Shown piece by piece: positions 1 through 10,097 of a stretch of DNA of 64,000 nt. How positions within the stretch are numbered: position 1 is the stretch's first letter; each line of letters starts with the position of its first letter. Under the pieces are notes generated by a model. The model worked only from the letters and a program-made list of their open reading frames with translations, was not told where the DNA came from and searched no databases. Source of the DNA: Apricaphanius iberus (taxonomy: Eukaryota > Chordata > Actinopteri > Cyprinodontiformes > Aphaniidae); assembly GCA_028564705.1 (NCBI GenBank), contig JAPXFQ010001355.1, positions 868,001 to 932,000 of the forward strand, written 5' to 3'. A program made the translations under genes and the position numbers.

Positions 1-1690
1 ACTGTAATCCAATAACTTTTTTTGAGTAAGGGGTAACATAATTACAGTGGCAAAAAAAGTAATTAAACTGCTGTTATGTCTGCACAAGCAGGCTGCGTTA
101 CTGTGTGGGGTAGGCTACAGTATCCTCATTCATGACATATAAATCTTTAATGTTGGCGAAATTTGCCATTTTGAATCCAAAAAAGGTCACCTACGCGATA
201 TGTATATGTCCCATGAGAAAAACAATCAGCTGTAATTAGTGACACACGCCGCAGCAGCCAGCCGCAAGTTTCAGAACAGTCTTTATTTGACTGACATAAG
301 CTGTAGTTTCAATTACTTTTTAAATCCACATAGTTACCAAGGATTAAAAAATGTTACAACAACCTTACATCTTTTTTGCTTTTATTTCAGCAGCGCGGTG
401 ATTACTACGGCGGCAGACCGCAGCATTTTTCCCCTGCTATTTGAGACAGAGAGCGCAGCTGATCATATTTTTTAATAAGTTACAGCATCAAATTAAACAG
501 ACTAAATTATGCCCTGAGATCAAAGCAGGGAAAAATACTTTCTCACTCTCCTGACACGGAGACGCCTGTGAGAATGATTAATAAGTGATTATTCCTAAAT
601 GTTCAGTGCTGCTGAGCTTGGGCGTATCTAGGAGGTGAATAAAGAGGGGCTAAAAGGGGCCCAGGGTGGGTTTAGGACTGTAGCATCAAAATAAAAGCAG
701 ATATGTTCTTCTAGTGGGGACCCAATCTGAGCTGGACACATTTTTTGAGTTTTCATCTTTTAAAGTGACATTTAAAATAATTTCATTTTACTAAGGTTTA
801 TGTGACAATATAACCTCTAACTCTGATTTTGTTTCAAACAATTTAAGTGATTGGCAAAAAATTAAATAAAATCACAAATAAAAACATTTTACAAAAGCTT
901 TTTCACAAAAAAAGCGTAGGGACAGTTTAATTTGTTAACTCATGTTATTGCTCCAGAAACACTGTAAAATGCATGTGTTTAATTTTTCTTTTTTTAAACA
1001 CCGCTTCTTTTAAATCCCTCCCTAATTTTGATGTCTCAAGGTTGCCAAGTCTGGACATATAAGCATGTTACGTCCGTGATAGAAAACAACAGACAACAAT
1101 AGAGAGCAGGATAGAGCGCGAGCATACAGCGTTTGATGGTTGGAAGTATCGGCACTACTTTCAGTTTGATTCTGTAAAAGCGACAAAAAATATTTGTGTC
1201 CACTGCACACTCTGCGTTGGAAGGAAACTTTTGTCTACAACGGAAAACTGAACTTCCAACCTGAGCAAGTAACTAGCTGACCGTGGGAATGTGAAGCGGC
1301 AGCTGCTAAAGTGGATTCCACGTCAGATGGCCCTACTGCTGCTAAACAGGTGAAAATAGAATTAAGTCCCACCGGATTGGAGCGGCTGAACTGCAAAAGT
1401 TTGTCGATGGCTATATAGTGGCTGTTGTATTCATTTAACTACAGTTTTTTTTCTTGATGCAATGTTCATAAAGGAAAAAGTTAAAACCAATAAAACCTTT
1501 TTAAGAATAGATTGTTTCATATGATAGCATATTATAGCATATTCCGGTTGTGTTTTCATGTTTTTGAAAAGTAATTAAGTTATAAATTAACTCATTACAT
1601 TTGAAAAAAGTAGTGGGATTACTTTTTTTGGGAAGTAATTAGTAATTAAATACTATTTCCAAGTAAATTGACCAACACTGGTCTGAACTG
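1..1690 (+). mobile_element. hAT-like DNA transposon, right part (left end outside window)
   Basis: The stretch 1560-1690 shows the 'TAATTAGTAATTAAA...' sub-terminal pattern and ends with ACCAACACTGG, the reverse of the CAGTGTTGG-type hAT terminus common in fish. The first bases of the window have the same style (AGTAATTAAAC, GTAAGGGGTAAC). A decayed BED zinc finger lies inside. The left terminus is not in the window, so the full length is unknown. Confidence 0.5.
1153..1305 (+). pseudogene. Decayed BED-type zinc finger of a hAT transposase
   Basis: Frame 1 from 1153 reads HYFQFDSVKATKNICVHC, then TLCVGRKLLSTTEN, a stop, TSNLSK, a stop, and LADRGNVK. The Cys-x2-Cys pair, the LLST block and TSNLSK are the pattern of the BED zinc finger at the N-terminus of fish hAT transposases, where a conserved His normally follows SNLSK. 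Two in-frame stops show it is dead. No catalytic RNase-H-like domain is recognisable in the window. Confidence 0.6.
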
Positions 1691-2280
1691 GTTTTGGAAT
1701 AAATCAAGCAGTCTGACATTAAGACTCAGCCATACTGACAAGTTATGAACTATGCAAACGCAGAGTGTTTGGCAGTAATTGAACCAACTGAAGAAGCTCT
1801 ACCATTCCTGATACAGGCATAGGGATGTAACTGTGTATTCAAAAATCAGTAAGGGCTTTTTGTAGAAACACGTAGAAGGAAACACAGCGTACCAATATGT
1901 CGGCCCGCATACACTAGGACACGCCCCCATGTATTTTAGACCACCAATACTTTTCAATGATTGTGCATCATTTTATTCATATTCAACAATATTTTGATGT
2001 ATATTTCCCGAGATTAATGGTAAAAACTACACATGGTCTATTTAAACTACCCACACTAGGCTGATTAGATTAACTAGGTTCACTCTAGGCTGATTAGGAT
2101 TCATTCACTACAGCATGCTGAATGCTTGAAACTCAGTCAAACAAACCTTTCTAAGTTAATTTAGCTAAAAAAACATTTGGCCCCTTGCCAGATTTCCTTA
2201 AATATTGAAAAAATAAATATGAGACTTGTTGTCAAAGCAACAGTTAACCTACCCCTGCCTGACACAGCTGGATACTGAAT

Positions 2281-2313
2281 CCCACACCATTTGTCCAAAT
2301 GGGACAATGGTGT

Positions 2314-2316
<3 letters not shown>
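2281..2316. repeat. Short inverted repeat (hairpin, ~15-bp arms)
   Basis: CCCACACCAT and ATGGTGTGGG pair, as do TGTCC and GGACA, with one extra T in the left arm and a ~5-nt loop. It directly abuts an (AT)n tract. Confidence 0.85.

Positions 2317-2359
<43 letters not shown>
2317..2359. repeat. (AT)n microsatellite
   Basis: About 21 perfect AT units, immediately after the hairpin. Confidence 0.98.
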
Positions 2360-2362
<3 letters not shown>

Positions 2363-2683
2363 AAAAAGTGAATTCATTTATTTAACAAGCACACCTGAAA
2401 AAAGGCAGATACTTCAAAGATGGGAAAGGCCCTGCTGTTCCCCAAAATATGCTTCATTACTTATGTTTACACCTACAAAGTAGAAAACAAGTTGACTGCA
2501 GTTTAAACTCAGACCAAAACTGCATGCCATAAATTTTAATTTCTCCTATCTTCAAAAAAGTTAGGATAAACAGAAAAATATGTATGCTTCTTAGCTTACA
2601 GAACACTCGGCATGTGGAGCAGAAATCTCATGGAAAGAATGGTAAATTTAAAACAATCTTTAATTGTCTCTTTTGCTACACAG

Positions 2684-2856
2684 GTTCCTCCGAAGCACAG
2701 CTACGGTATGCTCTTCTGCTCGTGCCCCATCAGTGACCAGACAGCGTGCTCTGAACGCCGGCGTCAAACCATCGTCCCCATCTGCTCATACGAGGAAAAG
2801 CAGATGCCAAACTGTCTGGAACTGCAGGCCAGCTGCAAGACCAACTACATCTGCAG
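2684..2856 (+). CDS. gfra1: GFRA1 exon (end of domain 2 / start of domain 3), internal coding exon
   Basis: This is the first visible coding exon of a GDNF family receptor alpha, the GPI-anchored co-receptor that binds GDNF outside the cell and presents it to the RET kinase. The upstream intron ends TTTTGCTACACAG and the exon opens in phase 0 with Val-Pro-Pro-Lys-His-Ser-Tyr-Gly. It holds 57 codons plus 2 nt. Recognisable blocks are KHSYGMLFCSC, ERRRQTIVP, CSYEE, PNCLELQ and SCKTNYICR, which are near-identical to mammalian GFRA1 as I remember it and clearly less like GFRA2. The basic ERRRQ stretch lies in domain 3, the ligand-binding domain. The CSC-to-next-Cys segment reads PISDQTA, about three residues longer than the mammalian RDIA. 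The donor is GTTGGA, a weak match to consensus, but the next exon completes the split Arg codon exactly. Earlier exons lie before the window. Confidence 0.95.
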
Positions 2857-3889
2857 GTTGGACACAGCAGAAATTTTGCTCCTGCTTTAAGGATTTCTTC
2901 CAATAACGATGGTGTGAAGGGAAAGAAACAATAGAGGAAAGCTGAAGGGTGTGATCAAAATGTTAGTTTTTGAAGATTAGACAGTGCACCTTAGCTCCAA
3001 ACATTTATATGTCTCTTCCTTCCCTAAGCTGCTTCATTATACTCACTACGATAAATAATAAAAATAAGCAAAAATAGAGTAAACATTTTCAAAGAGCACA
3101 ATGTTGGGAAACACAAAAACTGCTGTTTTCAAGTTAAATTCGCTTCCCCACAGACATTTGTTTGGATTTTTTAGATTGGTTTGTCTTAAAATTCAGTAGG
3201 TTGTTTTTTCTACAATTTACACCGATAAACCACCACCCTTATGTCAGTGTTCTCATTAATAAATATCAGGAAGAGAACATATCTTATTGCAAGTATCTTA
3301 TCAGCAAGGCAAGACATTTTTTTTAATTGATCAGTATTGGAGTTCCTGATAGAACTTAATTCCTATCAGCGGTAGAGTGATGTTGCTAGTGTGCGTATGT
3401 TGGGGTGTTTTAAGGCTCAACATAAGTACTTAGTGTGGAAGATCCAGGATGAAAATCCAGCCAGGATCAGATACACCAATGCTGCTTACACACATTCTAT
3501 CTCCACCTGTATAATTATTATTAGAATTATCAACCGTTTGATTGTGTCAAAACGTGTCATATTTATGCCCCGGATAAATAAACGTACACTTACAACTTAC
3601 TCTTGGAAAAAAATATTAAGCTGGTTTTCTGAATCAATAAGGTCAATTTTTTTCCCCCATGTTGGCTAACAAACGTTAGCTTGCATACAAAACGAAACCA
3701 CCATGCTCATTAAATTGGTCAAACTTCGCAGCTGATTTGTAGCTTTACTGTAAAAGAAAAAGTCTCCAGAGTATAGCCAAAGTATTATATTTGCATATCT
3801 TTTCCATGTTATTAGCAGCACGCGAGCATGGTTGAGTGATAGTTGCGACACGTGATAGCTTTTTGTTTTTCTGCCACCCACACTATGTC

Positions 3890-4225
3890 CTTTTAATTAA
3901 AAAAGAGCTTTATTAGATCTTTTTTTGAAATTATCATGTTAATTAAGACAACTAAAGCTTTTTATTTATTTCATAATAATGATGTAATTCAAAAAATATC
4001 TATTTAATTGAGAAAATATAGCTTTTTAATTTTTTGTAAAAATTATTAAGTTAATTCAGAAAGATTGATCTTTTTTGTAAACAAAAATATGTCTTAAAAC
4101 ATTTAGACCTTTTTTATTTTTTGTAAAAAGGTGTCTTGAAATTTCAGAAAAAAAAGCTCTTTATTACTTTTGCAAGAAATTGCTTTGTTAATTCAGAAAA
4201 ACAGAGCTTCTTTATTTTCAAGAGA
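3890..4225. repeat. Degenerate AT-rich minisatellite (~45-60 bp units)
   Basis: A core reading roughly 'TTAATTCAGAAA...GAGCTTTTTATTTTTTGTAAAAA' recurs about six or seven times with many changes (for example TTAATTAAGACA, GTAATTCAAAAA, TTAATTCAGAAAGA, TTAATTCAGAAAAACA, each followed by a CTTTTTTATTTTT-like tract). Unit length varies, so boundaries are approximate. Confidence 0.55.
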
Positions 4226-5546
4226 ATACAATACGCGAATGTGTCTCCTTACTTCAGGCTGCAGACTAACTTGTCTGCTTACACCTTAATTCCCAGAATC
4301 CCTCCTCTCACTGAGCAGTATAGCAGTCGTTCCCCTGTGATACAAAGGAGGAAGAGTATTTCAGTGATGAGCTTCTGACGTCCCACTGGATTGTGTTGAT
4401 GCATGCTCTATGGGTACTCCATCTGTCTTTTTGTTTCTTTTTTTTGGGGGGGGGGGTATCTTTGGATTAAGGAGAAATATTTTATACCAAAATTGATCTC
4501 TGTTGGGACCGTGTCTTCTGGTTTTCCTTTCCCTTCTTGCCTCCGTCTCTTCTGCACAGCAGGCAGCATGACACCAATACAATTCTACACCAAATTTTTC
4601 ACTCTTCCCTCGATTTTAGCAGCTTTTTTTTCTGTCCGTGTTGCTTTCAATTCATCAGACATATGCTGAAAACTGAAGAACAGGTCTAGCTGCAATGCAG
4701 CTTCCTGCCTGTCTATTTGTCAGTTAGCACACATAGATTAAAGCTGTGAATTTCTAGAGGCACCGGCAGCATATGTGGGCTTTGGTATACTGGGTGCTGA
4801 TAGGCTCAATACACACCGCTCTGCTCCACATTGGTGGGATTAGATACATCACGCTGGGAAAGCATGGAGAGTTAGGAGGTGTTTATCTGGATGATCTGGT
4901 GCATACATTTAACCAAGTCCTCATAGAGCTTTGTAGAAAATATGTAAATTATAATTATGCAGAAAAAAGTTCTTATTTGCATTTCCATACAAAGTCTTGA
5001 AAAATATCAGATGCATTGTTATTTTGCTTCTAAGCAGCCATAGTTCATAGCAATTATTCTGCTTTTTTTTTACATTTCATATAAAGTGGACCCCTAGTTA
5101 TCGATGAAGTTAAGAAACTAAGCCATGTGGGAATACCTGACACTTCCTCTCAGAACACTTAGAACCGCCTATTGTAACAATTCAAACACCAAATATAACT
5201 TATTATGCATTATTGCACATATGTTTAAAATACTTCAGTGGAAAACGTCTTGGCAGTACAGCAGACAATAACATCCACATTCTTAGTTTACCATCTCTGG
5301 TTTTCCTTATTTCCTATATTGAGGGTACAGCCAATCAGTGGCAAGTAAACAAAATTATGCTTCTGGATTGGCTGCTATACAAGCGCCAGCCAATCTTGTT
5401 TCAAGTAGCATTGCGCCTAGATATTTGCCTTTTCTCCACCAAGCTACCGTCTCAGTCCCATTTGGGTGCCAGAGCCCAAGTTAGGACCTGTTCTTAGGTC
5501 TTCCACTGCCAAAAGCACCTGCTATGCATTGCAGTGACAGAAAGTT

Positions 5547-5648
5547 CTCAGCACAAGCGGTCATCTGCCGAGACCGTCTGTGGCTTGGAGAATACACAAC
5601 AGAGACACAGAAAGAGCAACAGAACCGATGCACAAGTTTGTTGCAGGA
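5547..5648 (-). repeat. Left arm of a ~100-bp inverted repeat (copy of a dispersed fish repeat)
   Basis: Its reverse complement matches 6485-6585 with about 8-10 differences; the shared core contains GCCACAGACGGTCTCGGCAG and TTGCTCTTTCTGT. The two arms lie ~840 bp apart and enclose the 28S rRNA fragment. Confidence 0.85.
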
Positions 5649-5804
5649 CGTGGAGAATTTTCCGTCACTGCAATGCCATCTTAGTCAGGGTCGTCAAGCA
5701 GGGCTAATCCGGAGCACCTACTATAATAGAAAACAGGTTAGTGCTTGAATTGACAGCACATCATGCAGTTGGGGAGAAGTAGGAGAGAAAGTAGGAACAG
5801 ACCC

Positions 5805-6480
5805 TAATAATGTCCTCCAACAGCCTAGCCTAAAGCAGCATAGCTACTAACATTAACCTGTCTCCTAGCTACTAGGAGACCTGGCTACCAACACTCTGAG
5901 TCCTCATGACCCGTGGACGGTGTAGGGCCGGTAACGGCCCCCGTCATGCCGGGGTCTTCTCGGAGTCGGGTTGTTTGAGAATGCAGCCCAAAGTGGGTGG
6001 TAAACTCCATCTAAGGCTAAATACCGGCACGAGACCGATAGTCGACAACTATCTTAAGGAAAAATAGACAGAACTGAGAGGACAGAGTTGAAGAGGGCGA
6101 GAAACGTTTAAGAGATAAACGGGTGGGGTCCGCACAGTCTGCCCGGGGGATTCAACCCGGCAGGTAATGGGCGGCCGCACTGTGCGGGAGGATCCCCTTG
6201 AGGGACCTCTCTCCGGCGCTGGCTGGCCCCTGTGGGGCACATTTCTTCCGCGGCGGTAAGCCGCGACCGGCTCCGGATCTTTACCTGGCTTACATTAATC
6301 TATCTCTACCTAGCTACTCTACCTCTTCCTATCTCTTCCTAACTTTTGACACTCTGCCTGACTACTAACATTAACCTGTCTCTTCCTATCTACCTGTCTG
6401 ACCTGACTCTAACTACCTATAAACATATCTCTAACTGTAAGCTTTGTCAAAGAGGAAAGTTTTTAGCCTAGTTTTAAAGA
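5805..6480 (+). repeat. Dispersed fish repeat split by an rRNA-bearing insertion
   Basis: The sequence around 5810-5864 (CAGCCTAGCCTAAAGCAGCA...) and 6362-6480 (...TAAGCTTTGTCAAAGAGGAA...) looks like the two halves of one repeat known to be widespread in teleost genomes. A 21-bp identical direct repeat (5844-5864 and 6362-6382, core ACTAACATTAACCTGTCT) borders the intervening ~497 bp, which contains the rRNA fragment flanked by TCT/CCTA-rich sequence. Confidence 0.5.
5909..6279 (+). rRNA. 28S rRNA fragment (pseudogene, 5' region D1/D2)
   Basis: The run from CCGTGGACGGTGTAGGGCCGG through GAATGCAGCCCAAAG, TAAACTCCATCTAAGGCTAA, ATACCGGCACGAGACCGATAG, AACGGGTGGGGTCCGC and GGATTCAACCCGGC is unmistakable large-subunit rRNA, corresponding to roughly nt 230-550 of vertebrate 28S. 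It is in + orientation. The middle (6045-6105) has drifted from the conserved GTACCGTAAGGGAAAGTTG block, so this copy is not functional. It is an isolated fragment of ~370 bp with no 5.8S, ITS or further 28S next to it. Confidence 0.93.
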
Positions 6481-6484
6481 TAGA

Positions 6485-6805
6485 CCTGCAACAAACTTCT
6501 GCATGAGTTCTGTTGCTCTTTCTGTATCTCTGTTCTGTATTCTCCAAGCCACAGACGGTCTCGGCAGATGACCGCTTGTGCTGAGCCTGGTTCTGCCGGA
6601 GGTTTCTTCCCGTTAAAAGGGAGTTTTTCCTTTCCACTGTCGCTTCATGCTTGCTCGGTGTGAGGGATTGCTGAGAATTACATGACGTAATCTTCTGTGG
6701 TTCTCTAATTTCTACATTAAACATTGTATTGTAATAACTCTTCTTGTAAAGTGCCTTGAGATGACATCTGTTGTGAAACGGCGCTATATAAATAAACTGA
6801 ATTCT
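6485..6805 (+). repeat. Dispersed fish repeat with 'GGCGCTATATAAATAAA' tail
   Basis: It includes the right inverted arm (6485-6585), then GGAGGTTTCTTCCCGTTAAA, and ends with a tail (CTTGAGATGACATCTGTTGTG, GCGCTATATAAATAAACTGA). The same tail recurs in the window at 62838-63180 (+), 55640-55770 (-), 38520-38615 (-) and 39388-39440 (+). This resembles the shared 3' end of a LINE/SINE group in teleosts. Confidence 0.75.
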
Positions 6806-7616
6806 TAGTACCAAACCGGTAATTAACCTATCACCAAATCCTTGGTGGTCCACGTGGTGGTGCAAACAAGGTGTGAGGGGGCGTGAGATTACAAACGTTT
6901 AACATGGTGAGCCAAAACACAAGGCCGCTATTAAGGTCGTGACAATGGACGTCACCAAGAACATGCTATAGATACACCTTTGTAAATCCTTCCAAGTTTG
7001 GAAGCACACAAGCAGAACCTGTAAGGGGACGATGCATTCCTCCTTTGTTAAAATATCTCTCTCTGTTCGCGCACTTCCTTTTTTCATCTCACCAAGTGGG
7101 CATAAACAGTTGCCTTGCAATGCTCAGGTGTTAAGCAGTATGACACAGCACCAACTAGGCCTTGTGTCAATACCACTGCTTGATTGAAAGAGCCAGCTAA
7201 GAACCAACTAAATAGTGGCTCTGACAACAGCAACGAACGAGTACTGGTTCTTTTTTTGGGGGTGAAAAAGCGTTATATGTCTGTAGGAGATCTAAAAGGG
7301 CAAAAAATTTGTTTTTATTATGAGGAAAACAGAAGGAATCATTTGAGCCTGAAACAGTCACAGTGTGAACGGCGTACAGTAGGTACTATCAGGGTTAAAT
7401 CTTCAACCACAGGAGGCAGAAACATTTGATAAACGAACATTTGTGTGTTTGTAACTGTGTCCATATATGGCAAGTTAAAGAGACACTGGTTAAGCACCCA
7501 GTCTGTCGTGGCCACTCTGCTTTCAAAGGGGAATTTTCTCCCATACATTCTACGTATGGAGGGTTATCTGCTCATTTAAAGGCTATTCACTGTTCTAAGA
7601 AAAGAAGTGCTTAGTT

Positions 7617-8377
7617 TTAGTGTTGCAACAACTTGAATTAAAAAAGAATGATACACATATATGACATACTCAGCCTATGCCGGCGACGTGTTACTTAGTA
7701 GCGCGTTACTCCTAAAATGACTATTTTTGCTGAGAATGACTAATCTAACGCGTTACTATTTCATGACCAGTAATCAAATCAAATTTACTTGTTCAAGCCA
7801 CTGTGCGTTATTATTTTTGTAATTTTCTTAAGCAAAATTGTAGTTTTGGTACACGGTGTTGACAGCGGCAAAAGCAGTAGGAAAACAGCAACAAAAGCAG
7901 TCAATATGGTCTTAAATACATTCTACCACACTGCCGCCTTTTTTCTCCTGAATATTAAACAGATAATTATCTCCTCTACGGTCGCCATGTTTGTTTTCCT
8001 ACCCTACAAATCGGGCACTCTATCCAGTCTCGGTTCTGTTCCCTGCCCCCTAGTGGAACTCTCCAGTAGTATATGTAGTGCACAAGCCTAAGATGCAACC
8101 TGCTGCTGGTGTCTACTCGAGGTTAAAAAACTTGCGTATTTTTGGCCTTTCTGTTAAAATGCACTTCCAATGAAGTGAGTTTCGGCAAAAAATTGTTATT
8201 TTTTTTATGTCGAGGCTTTGAGGAGTGTTAATAGCAGCTTCTGAAATAACTAATGAAGTAACATGTAATCTAACTTAGTTACTTTTAAAATAATGTCATC
8301 AGTAAGGTTACTAAGTTACTTAGTAAACAATAACAGTTATCAGAATGCTATTTCAAAGTAACTGTGGCAACACTGAT
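7617..8377. mobile_element. hAT-like non-autonomous element (~760 bp)
   Basis: The left end TAGTGTTGCAACAAC and right end GTGGCAACACTGA are inverted versions of a CAGTGTTGC terminus. Sub-terminal sequence on both sides carries GTAAC/GTTACT-rich blocks (TTACTTAGTAGCGCGTTACT, CTAAGTTACTTAGTAA). No transposase is encoded. The 100-residue reading frame inside (7789-8091) has no family resemblance. Confidence 0.6.
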
Positions 8378-8483
8378 CATACTGTTGTTAAAGCTAGAGA
8401 AACAAAAGTCTAACCAAGAAAACCCCAAATACCAAGTGTTTATAGCCTTTGTTTTATTTTTCTGTAAATTATGCCAATAATTC

Positions 8484-8500
8484 TTTTTTTTTTTTTTTTT
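8484..8500. repeat. Poly(T) run
   Basis: About 17 T in a row inside the intron. Confidence 0.95.
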
Positions 8501-9043
8501 ACAATCAAATGTTATTTCCAGACTTTTTGGACATCTTCTGCTACTGGCGATTTATTGGAAGCGGAAAGCTACAAGTTGCCGTCAAAGTGTTGATTCATGT
8601 AGTTAGGATCCAAACTAATAACATTAAACATATTTGAATACCTCAAACACAAATAGCTGAATTGGGCCAAATCATTTAGTGATCATCTATAGGTTTTTGT
8701 TGTTCTCTAGTTTCATCCACTCCACCAAAAAATTTAGCCACTGTCCTCTTACGTTTGCTGGATGATTTAAAAAAAAAATCTTACTCTTGAGTTCCCTTTT
8801 TGATCGATAATTCCTAACCAGCTGATAGCTGTCAGAACAGGCCCACGTTTTAAAAAAGACATTCAAAACATGCTCTTCACCCTTTGTTCATGTCTTTGAT
8901 CTTATTTTTTTATTATTATTATTATTTTACCCCAGACAAACGCAGATGAAGCGTGTTCATCTTATGACGTTAAACATTAGAACGTCTAACTGAATTATTA
9001 GAAATGACTTCCAGAATACACTCATTAAGACAGTTACAGTCAT

Positions 9044-9360
9044 ATGGGTTATGTGAATATGTGTGTGTGTGTGTGGACATGGTATTACTATCTTTGTGGG
9101 GACCACAAATTGGAAGTTTACTATTCTCGTGAGCACCGACAGCCCTCGTGGGGAACAAAATCCCAGTCCCCAAAGGTTGAAGGCATTATTAAGGCTCAAA
9201 ATGTGGTTTTAGTGTCAGGGTTACAATTAAGTTATTGTTTGGATAAGGGTCAGGGTTAGGCATTCATTTTTGATGATTAGGGTTAGAGTAAGGGACTAGG
9301 GAAAGCATTATGTCAATGAGATGTCCCCACAAGATATGAAAACCCAACATGTGTGTGTGT
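9044..9360. repeat. Dispersed fish repeat, copy 1 (GGTATTACTATCTTTGTGGG type)
   Basis: A ~310-bp element that starts and ends in TG-rich sequence and carries GTGGGGACCA blocks, TTAGGGTTAG-like stretches and ATGTCCCCACAAGA near the end. A second copy in the same orientation lies at 20893-21200, about 85-90% identical by eye. The right end lies next to the acceptor of the exon at 9378. Confidence 0.85.
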
Positions 9361-9377
9361 TTTTTGTTTTTTTTTAG

Positions 9378-9487
9378 GTCCCGGCTGGCGGACTTCTTTG
9401 TGAACTGCATGTCGGAGCCTCGCTCACTGTCAGGCTGTCTGAAGGAGAACTACGCCGACTGCCTCCTGGCGTACTCTGGCCTCATCG
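9378..9487 (+). CDS. gfra1: GFRA1 exon (domain 3 core, SRLADFF...LAYSGLIG)
   Basis: This exon follows a pyrimidine-rich acceptor (a run of T ending in TAG) and finishes the Arg codon left open at 2856. It encodes SRLADFFVNC, then SLSGCLKENYADCLLAY and SGLIG, all strongly conserved in GFRA1. Four cysteines fall in the order expected for domain 3. It ends in phase 1 (first base of a Gly codon) at a consensus donor, GTGAGT. The 110-nt length fits the neighbouring phases exactly. The acceptor tract is unusual because a dispersed fish repeat ends less than 20 nt before the exon, so part of the T/GT-rich tract may come from the repeat. Confidence 0.95.
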
Positions 9488-10097
9488 GTGAGTCCAAACG
9501 TGATGACTAGATGTAGATGTTTCGGGAAGGGAGGTGTCAAATTAATCCTCTTTTTCATCTTCTCTGATTTGTTTATGCATCTTTTACCGGTCGCAGTGGA
9601 AACTTTAAGGAAGTTAAATTACCTTCAATCCAAGAAAACCATCCCCTTGCTTTTTCTCGTTTTCTGCAAGTGACCACACCAGTATATATACTATCCACAC
9701 AGTGCCAATTTATTCTGCCTACTGCAAAACAAAAAAAGGCCCTTATTGGACAGCAGCCAGCTCAAGGGAACAATCCATTGGGGGAGTGAGAAATCACTGA
9801 CTGAAGCTATTTGCTTCCCCTCGCAGAGAGAAAAGGCTATTCTTCACTTCAGCCCCTCTGCATTCTGCTTCCTCAGTTTGTTCCCCCTTATAGATGAAGG
9901 GAAAAGAAATGAATGTAGCAATGAATAACTTTGCTGCTCATTTATTGCTGAAGGCAAAATGAAAGGAAGTGTTTAAAACGATTGTTTTTGACAATCGGAC
10001 AGCGTGTTAATCTCAGGCGGAACCCGCTGTTTTAAGATCAGCGTTCTTGCTACACCCGAGTTCTTCAGTGAATCCTTGTTGTGTCCCCCTGCTGCAG
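9488..10097 (+). other. GFRA1 intron (610 bp)
   Basis: GTGAGT donor to CTGCAG acceptor. No repeats or genes recognised. Confidence 0.9.

Larger units (their letters stand above)
1691..2683. other. GFRA1 intron segment upstream of the first visible exon
   Basis: About 1 kb of AT-rich intron. It holds a short hairpin and an AT microsatellite near 2281-2359 (listed separately). Nothing else is recognised. Confidence 0.8.
2857..9377 (+). other. GFRA1 intron (6.5 kb)
   Basis: Bounded by the donor at 2857 and the acceptor AG at 9376-9377. It contains a degenerate minisatellite (3890-4225), T/G homopolymer runs near 4440-4456, a fold-back repeat with a 28S rRNA fragment (5547-6805), a hAT-like non-autonomous element (7617-8377), a poly(T) run (8484-8500) and a dispersed repeat at 9044-9360. 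No coding exon is seen in 2857-9377. Confidence 0.85.

Noticed and set aside
5909..6279. A real rDNA unit
   Set aside because: Only part of the D1/D2 region is present, with diverged conserved bases, so it is a fragment and not a functional rRNA gene.
6431..6865. 144-residue open frame on the minus strand
   Set aside because: It is the antisense of the dispersed repeat at 6485-6805.
7789..8091. 100-residue frame resembling a hydrophobic protein
   Set aside because: It lies inside a hAT-like non-autonomous element and has no family pattern, splice context or start context of note.
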